From positions 1,276,936 through 1,340,935 of the forward strand of contig NC_007796.1 in assembly GCF_000013445.1 (NCBI RefSeq): DNA of 64,000 nt, in the 5' to 3' direction. Origin of the DNA: Methanospirillum hungatei JF-1 (GTDB taxonomy: Archaea > Halobacteriota > Methanomicrobia > Methanomicrobiales > Methanospirillaceae). The notes under the pieces are model-generated. The model saw only the letters and a program-made list of their open reading frames with translations. It was not told the DNA's origin and did no database searches. Positions 18,082 to 28,799 of the stretch are shown piece after piece. How positions within the stretch are numbered: the first letter of the stretch is position 1; each line of letters begins with the position of its first letter. The position numbers and the translations under genes are program-made.

Positions 18082-18942
18082 CTATTCTTTTAAGGGTCGA
18101 ATTGGAATGGGACAGGGTAAGGCTTGAATGAGCGATGGTATATTATTCACAACTACAGATGACTGCTCAAGCATTAAATTTACCATCTCATTGTGACCTA
18201 CATGTCTGAAATCTGTCCGAAGTGCAATTATTTTTTTCCCAAGTCCAAATGCATATCCAATCTCCCAGGAAGTTCCAGAATCTGCATCAGCACCGTCTAT
18301 CACAGCAACAACAATATCAGCATTGTGAATAGCTTGTACATTTTTTTCAAATATTTCTCTTTGAATAGATAATTCCCGTGAATGTTCCGAATCTCCACAA
18401 TCCTGGGGAAGATGAACCTGCATAGCATAACCAGTTAATATATCCGCTACTTTTCTATTGAAATCACACTCAGCTTCGGAAAATAAAGGTGCAGCAAGAT
18501 AAACTTTCCAACAGGCTGCTTCAAAGACATCAAAGGCCATTATATCTGAAAAACGTTTTAGAAAGAACCCTCTACCAGGTATCTTTCCGTTAGAGCCATG
18601 AACCGATCCATACCAGGTATTTCGCACCCCACAAACCGGAGATGAATCAACTCCAATGATCGCATATGGACGACCATCACTTTTCCAATCTTCGCGGACA
18701 TTGGTTTCAAGTCTGCATATAAGATCTGAAAAATCCGGATTATCCAATCGACCAAGATAATGCCCTGGCTCATGATCAGGCCCCAGGTACATCGTCTCTG
18801 CACAAGGAAGCATTTTCACAGGTATTTTAAACGTTTCACATCGGAATAAAACCTGAGAAAATGCATCTAAATCTTTTTGATGAGTGATTCCTCGTGCACG
18901 AAGTTCTGGATTTTTTATGCAGGGACATAAAAGAAGATACAT
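18082..18942 (-). CDS. TudS/DUF523-like domain fused to nucleoside 2-deoxyribosyltransferase domain
   Basis: The 286-residue protein has two parts. Residues about 1-130 show a three-cysteine layout like the DUF523/thiouracil desulfidase family: C6/C8 in LLLCPCIKNPE, C47 in MLPCAET and C104 in GVDSSPVCGV. These cysteines could bind a [4Fe-4S] cluster. Residues about 146-275 are a nucleoside 2-deoxyribosyltransferase-like domain: VYLAAPLFSEAE, FEKNVQAIHNADIVVAVIDGADADSGTSWEIGYAFGLGKKIIAL, with the catalytic-type Glu in GTSWEIG. Inference: salvage or repair of modified nucleobases or nucleotides. The N-terminal assignment is less certain than the C-terminal one. Confidence 0.72.
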   Translation of the reverse strand: MYLLLCPCIKNPELRARGITHQKDLDAFSQVLFRCETFKIPVKMLPCAETMYLGPDHEPGHYLGRLDNPDFSDLICRLETNVREDWKSDGRPYAIIGVDSSPVCGVRNTWYGSVHGSNGKIPGRGFFLKRFSDIMAFDVFEAACWKVYLAAPLFSEAECDFNRKVADILTGYAMQVHLPQDCGDSEHSRELSIQREIFEKNVQAIHNADIVVAVIDGADADSGTSWEIGYAFGLGKKIIALRTDFRHVGHNEMVNLMLEQSSVVVNNIPSLIQALPCPIPIRPLKE

Positions 18943-19101
18943 CCTGTACTAATCATCACAAATGAATAGATATAATCCCTGTGCACATATGAGAAAAAAT
19001 TGATGGTGAAATTAATTATTACATCAGTATTCAGGGACAGTTCTTATCTTTCTGGCATTTTATACCCTTTATTTGAGAGTTTTACAAAAAAATTAAGAGC
19101 C

Positions 19102-19758
19102 TTATGTATTGGTGGTTCGCATTTTTCTAAAACGTTCGAGTAATTCATGGAGAAGTGACTTTGAAGGCAAAAGAAGTAAACCCGCTTCCAGATCAAACTC
19201 CGCGCAATGCATGTCCGTTTTGAACAAAAGAATCTGATCCAGTTCTTCATCAAATTCCTGACCAGCAATAACAGACTGAATTACTGCATGAGGCATGTCA
19301 ATTACCATAGATGGAGGTGAGGGAATGAGCATGAGAGATAAGAGATTTGCACATGCATCAAGGTAGGAAGAAGTCATAATATTTCCAATTTCATGAAGCA
19401 TACTCATATCCATTTCATTTATTTCCCGATCTTCATCTGGAGCTCCAAGCATTATCGATGATAACCGGAGTATGGACTTTTTTGGAACATGAAGAATTAT
19501 CGAGCCATTTCCTGAAACCTGACCACGAACCTGGAAAACAACCATAGAAGCAACGGAATCATCAAGATAATTCTGAAGATTTTCCAACTTTACCATGATA
19601 ATTTTCTGAACTGAAATTGAAACAGGTACTCCTATAAGAGAAGAGAGAGCAATTGCAGCATTTTGTGCTCCGCTGTCTCCCAATTCCCATAATTCATCTG
19701 CCTGTTCAGTGGTCAGGATTTCTGTTCCATCAGTAATTATTTTTGAACTCATTTTCAT
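19102..19758 (-). CDS. cheC: CheC-type CheY-phosphate phosphatase
   Basis: CheC dephosphorylates CheY-P and interacts with CheD in archaeal and Bacillus-type chemotaxis. The 218-residue length is typical. Two pseudosymmetric active-site helices are visible. The second, MSMLHEIGNIMTSSYLDA, keeps the S-X3-E-X2-N signature. The first, DELWELGDSGAQNAA, has Asp in place of the usual Asn (D-X3-E-X2-D), so that site may be weakened. The gene stands apart from a che operon but shares the genome with the MCP at 60-61.6 kb. A PsiE-like gene lies just upstream on the same strand. Confidence 0.92.
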   Translation of the reverse strand: MKMSSKIITDGTEILTTEQADELWELGDSGAQNAAIALSSLIGVPVSISVQKIIMVKLENLQNYLDDSVASMVVFQVRGQVSGNGSIILHVPKKSILRLSSIMLGAPDEDREINEMDMSMLHEIGNIMTSSYLDACANLLSLMLIPSPPSMVIDMPHAVIQSVIAGQEFDEELDQILLFKTDMHCAEFDLEAGLLLLPSKSLLHELLERFRKMRTTNT

Positions 19759-19829
19759 CTCAATACTGAAACTTTATTGCTCTTAGTATATCTGATTGAC
19801 CGTAAAAATGAAAGTAATCCATTAATTTT

Positions 19830-20270
19830 CTAATTTATTAAATTACCTGAGTGAATATCTTCTTTTAACAAATAAACCCCTGCAATGAGAACGGCCATTA
19901 TTACTGATAATCCAAGATAGTGGTATACTTCCGTTTCACTTATGTTTATGACAATTATATGCCTTATTAAGGCAGTTAATGCAACAATGAGAAGAGCCCG
20001 TACTGGAACTCTTTTTGTCTTTAAATAAACAGTTACAGTTTCAAATAATTCAATGATAATGATAGTAAAAAGAATCGAATAAATCACCTGTATGATCCCT
20101 TCTTCCCAATGCATAGTTGCCAAAATTACTAAAACTTCCAGAAAGGATTCAATCAATGATAATATTGCGATTATTGAAAGTAATATCGCTACACCTACAT
20201 ATACTGCAATAGAAATCGTAGAAAAGGTATTGACTAACTGATTTGCACGTTCTTCTGACAATTCAGGCAT
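19830..20270 (-). CDS. PsiE-like small membrane protein
   Basis: This 146-residue protein has four clear hydrophobic helices (about residues 18-45, 57-80, 92-110 and 118-138). It resembles the phosphate-starvation-inducible PsiE family, whose biochemical role is unknown. Between helices 2 and 3 lies a basic loop (YLKTKRVPVRALL), then LTALIRHIIVINISE, a family-like segment. It is 71 bases upstream of cheC and 74 bases downstream of another small membrane protein gene on the same strand, so these may be cotranscribed. Confidence 0.75.
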   Translation of the reverse strand: MPELSEERANQLVNTFSTISIAVYVGVAILLSIIAILSLIESFLEVLVILATMHWEEGIIQVIYSILFTIIIIELFETVTVYLKTKRVPVRALLIVALTALIRHIIVINISETEVYHYLGLSVIMAVLIAGVYLLKEDIHSGNLIN

Positions 20271-20344
20271 ATCACATAATGAATTATAATATAAGAAATA
20301 TCTTTTGATAAATATATTATAAGGAGAAGAAATCCCGAACCATT

Positions 20345-20575
20345 TTATACCTGTAAAGTGAATTTTTTCTTATTACGTGCAAATATCGCCTCCGCAAAGA
20401 AATATATTGACATAACAATACAAGCTAAAGAGGCAACCATTGTTGGTAAGGTTCTCTCATCACTGGCGGAACCAAGTAATGTACCAATAAGAAATAATCC
20501 AACGAAAACTAGGGTTACACCATCAAAAAGATACACAAGCCATTCATATTCTTCAACATTTCTGATGGCAACCAT
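20345..20575 (-). CDS. Small membrane protein, function unknown
   Basis: I do not recognise this protein. With an ATG start at 20575 it has 76 residues; a TTG five codons upstream is less likely. Two hydrophobic helices are visible (about residues 18-37 and 45-64), followed by a basic tail ARNKKKFTLQV. It lies between the 5S rRNA gene and the PsiE-like gene on the same strand. Confidence 0.55.
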   Translation of the reverse strand: MVAIRNVEEYEWLVYLFDGVTLVFVGLFLIGTLLGSASDERTLPTMVASLACIVMSIYFFAEAIFARNKKKFTLQV

Positions 20576-20658
20576 GTAATATCGGTACAATGGATTATCT
20601 TTTCAAAAAAAACTATCTGAATAATTTTTTAATTTATACAAAAGAGTCTCTCGTTGAA

Positions 20659-20781
<123 letters not shown>

Positions 20782-20783
20782 AT

Positions 20784-20854
20784 AGCCAAACTCCGGGTTC
20801 GAACCGGAATTGAGTTGACCTGCTGTCAACCGCGTGACTGCTCAGCCACTTGGC
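20784..20854 (-). tRNA. tRNA-Cys-like gene (anticodon GCA) between 23S and 5S
   Basis: On the minus strand a 7-bp acceptor (GCCAAGT with GTTTGGC, two wobble pairs), a perfect T arm (TCCGG TTCGAAC CCGGA) and a 5-bp anticodon stem GTTGA/TCAAC can be drawn. The anticodon loop is CAGCAGG, which reads GCA for cysteine. The discriminator is U, as tRNA-Cys requires. Two features are odd: the base before the anticodon is A rather than the universal U33, and the D arm folds poorly. It may be a diverged or decaying tRNA-Cys. Confidence 0.55.
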
Positions 20855-20865
20855 CTGGCTTGGAT

Positions 20866-20927
20866 GTGTGGAAGATGCGAGATATAATTACACCAGCGTT
20901 TAAGGATTTCGTCTGGGTTTGAGAAAC
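20866..20927 (-). other. 3' arm of the 23S rRNA processing helix
   Basis: Segments 20914-20927 and 20866-20879 are nearly reverse-complementary to 23856-23870 and 23905-23920, respectively, on the other side of 23S. Together they form the long stem that archaeal splicing endonuclease cuts at a bulge-helix-bulge. The outer part matches with a few extra bases on the 5' side. Confidence 0.6.
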
Positions 20928-20935
20928 ATGAATTG

Positions 20936-23850
<2,915 letters not shown>

Positions 23851-23855
23851 TTGTA

Positions 23856-23920
23856 GTTTCTTCAAACCCATGTAACGTCCAGAAACGCCTAGTGATTTTC
23901 TCTACGCATCTCCTCTACAC
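23856..23920 (-). other. 5' arm of the 23S rRNA processing helix
   Basis: The inner block at 23856-23870 (GTTTCTTCAAACCCA on the plus strand) and the outer block at 23905-23920 (CGCATCTCCTCTACAC) pair with the region 20866-20927 downstream of 23S. This supports both 23S boundaries and cotranscription of the operon. Confidence 0.6.
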
Positions 23921-24002
23921 AGCGTATCATCGCCCCGGTTTCACGGGGTCTCAAGCCCTTCCCCGGTTCTGTCGCCAGACCGGGTGCATCGAAAAATACC
24001 AG

Positions 24003-24075
24003 TGGACCCGTGGGGATTTGAACCCCAGGCCTCGGCGTTGCAAACGCCGCGCTCTTCCAGCTGAGCTACGAGCCC
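24003..24075 (-). tRNA. tRNA-Ala (anticodon TGC)
   Basis: On the minus strand a 73-base cloverleaf starts with GGGCTCG and ends with CGGGTCC plus discriminator A. The acceptor contains the G3-U70 wobble that identifies alanine tRNA. The anticodon stem GGCGT/ACGCC holds a loop reading TTTGCAA with anticodon TGC. The T loop is TTCAAAT. No CCA is encoded. It sits in the 16S-23S spacer, the normal place in Euryarchaeota. Confidence 0.97.
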
Positions 24076-24089
24076 TCTGATTCCATTCC

Positions 24090-24126
24090 GGAACACTGAT
24101 AACTCTATGGTCTGTCTCCATCTGCC
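24090..24126 (-). other. 3' arm of the 16S rRNA processing helix
   Basis: This 37-base segment aligns with the reverse complement of 25647-25683 over its full length. The two ends are helical: 16 bases at the inner end with one mismatch, and 14 bases at the outer end with G-U wobbles. An unpaired middle separates them. That is the shape of the bulge-helix-bulge that archaeal endonuclease cuts. It lies between 16S and tRNA-Ala. Confidence 0.7.
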
Positions 24127-24141
24127 ACAACTTTCATTTCG

Positions 24142-25610
<1,469 letters not shown>

Positions 25611-25646
25611 TCTATTTTTCTCGCACACTGTATCTCTTAAAGTATT

Positions 25647-25683
25647 GGCAGATGCAGACAGATATCCACATTACCAGTATTCC
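25647..25683 (-). other. 5' arm of the 16S rRNA processing helix
   Basis: This is the partner of 24090-24126. On the minus strand it begins GGAATACTGG and ends GCATCTGCC, about 37 bases before the 16S 5' end. Pairing with the 3' arm closes a stem around the entire 16S gene. Confidence 0.7.
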
Positions 25684-25760
25684 TATGTCAGAACCGATAC
25701 TGCACCACAGTGCATTCGTCGGGTCTCCATTAAAACGGCCTCTTACGTTGCTCGCTGAAG

Positions 25761-25774
25761 GTTATATACTTTCG
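25761..25774 (-). promoter_or_regulatory. rRNA operon TATA box
   Basis: On the minus strand the sequence GAAAGTATATAACC is a strong archaeal BRE/TATA-like element. A start site about 25 bases downstream would fall near 25740, giving a 16S leader of about 130 bases that contains the 5' processing arm. No other comparable element is seen closer to 16S. Confidence 0.65.
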
Positions 25775-26228
25775 TATCGCCCTTCCCGAACAATCATTCC
25801 CAGGCCGCCGACTCCTGATGTTTCAGGAAGCGTGTGGGATAACAAAGTTGTAATCATGAGTATTTGTAGTTGTCGAAATGATTCTGATGATGATAACAGG
25901 CCGTCAGAAACTAATACAACCGTATAACAATACTAAACATTCTCAAAAAAGACCTACAAAGAAGGTATGGCGTTGTGTTGATGCGAGGAGTAGCAGACAT
26001 GAATACTAACATATCAGCTTGGTGTAGATTACACCATACCTCTCTTTGTGGTATTACATACTCCTTTTGTATCAGTGAACGTATAAGGTTTCTTATTCGT
26101 AATTGAAAATTAATAGACAGATTTTGGAGAAATAAAGCATCGGAGTGATATTTAAACATTTTTGCTTTAAACAAAACCCTGTATTCATGCAGAACAAAAA
26201 ATCAGAATTGAAAATAATCTACAAATTC
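25775..26228. other. Intergenic region upstream of the rRNA operon
   Basis: These 454 bases lie between the pyrK end and the rRNA promoter. I see no convincing gene. A perfect 6-bp dyad with a 3-base spacer, GGTGTA-GAT-TACACC, lies at 26021-26035. A GGTATGG/CCATACC inverted pair (25964-25970 and 26034-26040) encloses it. The part next to pyrK is AT-rich, with an A run near 26196-26201 that reads as a T run downstream of pyrK and may be its terminator. Confidence 0.4.
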
Positions 26229-26990
26229 TTATTTTTCTTTTAAACCGGCTGCATTTCTATGATAATTCCCAAGCTCACTCTTTAGCAGCATTCGTCCTGA
26301 AAAAACCGGTCCGTCTTTACAAACGCATACACCATCCGGGTCGATACAACATGACCCACATAATCCAACCCCGCATTTCATATACCGATGCATGCTGAAC
26401 TGTGATTTTCCAATGGCATTCCGGTTATCAAGAACAGACAACACAGAACGCATCATCGGATCAGGACCACAGACTACAATGGTCTCATATTCATCAAGAT
26501 CGATTTCATCAAGCAAACCAGCAACATACCCATGAAAACCGGCAGATCCATCATCGGTCGCAACACGGACATCACACGCAGATGAAAGAATACTCAGGAA
26601 GATCAGTTCATCAGCTGTTCTGGCACCAAGAAGGAAGGTAACATCAGGATACTCAAGCCCGATCCGGAGAAGGGGAGCTGTCCCAACTCCCCCTGCAATG
26701 GCAAGAATTCTTCCCTGAAGGGCAAACCCATTCCCAAATGGCCCCCGTATGCCGATTTTGTCTCCAGGTTTCATGGATACTAACGCTGATGTTGCCTCAC
26801 CTACGCGCTGAACGGTAACTGCATTGGGGTATGACAAAGCCATTGGAATCTCATCGGTGCCCACAACCCAGACCATGACAAACTGGCCGGGATTAGCAGA
26901 GAAAATATGATCGAAAAAGATAGTACTGACTCCAGGACTCTCCTGTACCACACGGGTGATCGTCACCGGGACCGGAAGACCATCACTCAT
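26229..26990 (-). CDS. pyrK: dihydroorotate dehydrogenase electron transfer subunit
   Basis: PyrK carries FAD and a [2Fe-2S] cluster and passes electrons from PyrD to NAD+. With the start at 26990 it has 253 residues, the family's usual size. A longer open frame to 27086 lies within pyrD and is rejected. Seen are a ferredoxin-reductase-like FAD domain (NPGQFVMVWV), the nucleotide-binding GRILAIAGGVGTAPLL, VVCGPDPMM and a C-terminal cysteine cluster KCGVGLCGSCCIDPDGVC. The start overlaps the pyrD stop in ATGAGTGA, so the two are translationally coupled. Confidence 0.93.
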   Translation of the reverse strand: MSDGLPVPVTITRVVQESPGVSTIFFDHIFSANPGQFVMVWVVGTDEIPMALSYPNAVTVQRVGEATSALVSMKPGDKIGIRGPFGNGFALQGRILAIAGGVGTAPLLRIGLEYPDVTFLLGARTADELIFLSILSSACDVRVATDDGSAGFHGYVAGLLDEIDLDEYETIVVCGPDPMMRSVLSVLDNRNAIGKSQFSMHRYMKCGVGLCGSCCIDPDGVCVCKDGPVFSGRMLLKSELGNYHRNAAGLKEK

Positions 26991-27870
26991 GGGCGCACCC
27001 CACAATTTCACTTGAAGAAATACCGTCAGGAGCATATAATTCCTCGCAGATATGCCTGAAAATTTCAGGATCCTGAACAACAGCACTTCCTATCTCAACA
27101 CCTTCTGCACCGGCCATCATCATCTCAATGACATCCTCAGCGCAGGAAACACCACCACACCCGATAATCGGAATAGAACAGGCCTCATAGAGCTCATACA
27201 CACAACGGACAGCAATGGGAAAAACCGCTTTTCCGGAGAGGCCCCCATATTTATTCCCAAGAACCGGTCTTTTAAGACCTGTAGAGATCCGCATAGCGCG
27301 AACGGTATTAATGGCAACAATTGCATCAGCTCCCCCTTCTTCTGCCGCCCTGCCAATAGCAGTAATATCAGTTACATTTGGTGTTAATTTGACCCAGACT
27401 GGTTTTTTCCACACCTTTACTGCTTCAGTGCAGGCTTTCACCACATCTGGATTAGTCCCAATCTGTGCACCAAATCCGGCAGCATGCGGGCAACTCACAT
27501 TCAGTTCAAACGCCTGAGCCTTCTCTGCAAACCAACCGGCCACCTCATGAAATTCCTCAGGATTACCTCCAAATATACTCACAATGACAGGATCACCATC
27601 AAATGAAGACAGTTCCTGTATGAATTCTCTGGAGGGATTTGGAAGACCCATTGCATTCATAATCCCGTCTTCCAGAACGACAACACATGGCCCCGCATGC
27701 CCATACCTCGGCTCTGGACCAATTGATTTCGTCACAACTGCTCCTGCCCCCTGGCGTAATATCCTGCGAAGAGAGGAAGCACAGGTCCCTAGTACGCCAG
27801 CTGCGAGAACCAGGTGATTTCTGACAGGCACACCTGCGAGCTTTACAGGTTCCTGACTCAGCCTAATCAT
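26983..27870 (-). CDS. pyrD: dihydroorotate dehydrogenase, PyrDB type catalytic subunit
   Basis: PyrD oxidises dihydroorotate to orotate with FMN, the fourth step of pyrimidine synthesis. The 295 residues form one TIM barrel: AAGVLGTCASSLRRI, the ELNVSCPHAAGFG segment with the catalytic-base Cys typical of class 1B, WVKLTPNVTDI, AINTVRAM and IIGCGGVSCAEDVIEMMMAGA for FMN phosphate binding. It partners PyrK immediately downstream. A malate dehydrogenase-like gene starts 56 bases away on the other strand. Confidence 0.95.
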   Translation of the reverse strand: MIRLSQEPVKLAGVPVRNHLVLAAGVLGTCASSLRRILRQGAGAVVTKSIGPEPRYGHAGPCVVVLEDGIMNAMGLPNPSREFIQELSSFDGDPVIVSIFGGNPEEFHEVAGWFAEKAQAFELNVSCPHAAGFGAQIGTNPDVVKACTEAVKVWKKPVWVKLTPNVTDITAIGRAAEEGGADAIVAINTVRAMRISTGLKRPVLGNKYGGLSGKAVFPIAVRCVYELYEACSIPIIGCGGVSCAEDVIEMMMAGAEGVEIGSAVVQDPEIFRHICEELYAPDGISSSEIVGCAHE

Positions 27871-27926
27871 GATGAGAGAGATGGGGATGATGGTAATTAT
27901 CTATTCTTCGTTCCTACGAGTATGGG

Positions 27927-28799
27927 ATGACCAGCCTTGCAGTATTCGGTACCGGGCGCATTGGAGGCGGAGTTGCTGCCCGAGCCGTATCCAGTGGCCT
28001 TATTAATCATCTTGTTTTGTATGATTGTAATCAGGCACTCCTCGAGGCGCAACGACTTGACATCGAACATATGCGATGTCCGGTGACGACATCGATTCGC
28101 CCGGAAGACATTGTCGCATGTGATATCATTCTCTATGCTGCCGGCCTTCCAAGAAACCAGAATATCAAAACAAGAGCTGCATTGCTGGATTGTAATGTAC
28201 CGGTTGCATCAGAACTAGCAACACTCATTCCTGACTATAAAGGGATAATAATCGTCGTAACCAACCCGGCAGACATTCTGACATATTATCTCTGGAAGTC
28301 CCTTGGGATTTTGAAAAACCGCATCATAGGATTTGGAGGCCAGTTGGACAGCGCACGATTCCAATATGAGCTTTCACTTCGATCCATCAGAGATGACGGG
28401 ATAATCCTTGGTGAACATGGTGAACATCAGGTTCCAATATTCAGTAAAACCGGACTTGATGTAGAGATTCCCATAAGAGATGACATTTTAGTAACGCTTC
28501 GGAATGCAAGTATGGAGATCATAAAAGGAAAGGGCGCGACTGAATATGCCCCGGTATATCACATATGGCATCTTATTGAATCAATAATTACAGATGCAAA
28601 AACTAACCTTATATGCTCTGCCATTCTTGAGGGAGAATATGATGTTACCGGTTGTTCTCTGGGGGTTCCCGTAATAATCGGAAGAGAGGGTATTCTTTCA
28701 ATAGAAGAGTGGGATCTCGATCTTTGGGAAAAAGAACATTTTCAGGATGCAGCTACTTTTGTATCAGATCTTTGCAGGAGGATAGCAATTGACTCCTGA
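27927..28799 (+). CDS. mdh: malate/lactate dehydrogenase family protein (probably malate dehydrogenase)
   Basis: This 290-residue NAD(P)-dependent 2-hydroxyacid dehydrogenase of the LDH/MDH fold probably interconverts malate and oxaloacetate in the incomplete citric acid cycle of methanogens. Seen are the Rossmann loop VFGTGRIGGGVAARAV, the substrate loop AGLPRNQNIKTR with two Arg residues, VTNPADILTY, the Arg-bearing GFGGQLDSARF and the catalytic His in GEHGEHQVP. The first substrate Arg after GLP favours malate over lactate. It is followed by polB, with an 11-base overlap if polB begins at TTG. Confidence 0.85.
   Translation: MTSLAVFGTGRIGGGVAARAVSSGLINHLVLYDCNQALLEAQRLDIEHMRCPVTTSIRPEDIVACDIILYAAGLPRNQNIKTRAALLDCNVPVASELATLIPDYKGIIIVVTNPADILTYYLWKSLGILKNRIIGFGGQLDSARFQYELSLRSIRDDGIILGEHGEHQVPIFSKTGLDVEIPIRDDILVTLRNASMEIIKGKGATEYAPVYHIWHLIESIITDAKTNLICSAILEGEYDVTGCSLGVPVIIGREGILSIEEWDLDLWEKEHFQDAATFVSDLCRRIAIDS

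Noticed and set aside
25911-26174. 87-codon minus-strand frame upstream of the rRNA promoter
   Set aside because: No family resemblance or ribosome binding site, AT-rich random composition, and it overlaps the dyad region; treated as non-coding.
26991-27086. N-terminal extension of pyrK
   Set aside because: It lies wholly inside pyrD, is not PyrK-like, and the ATGAGTGA overlap gives the proper coupled start at 26990.
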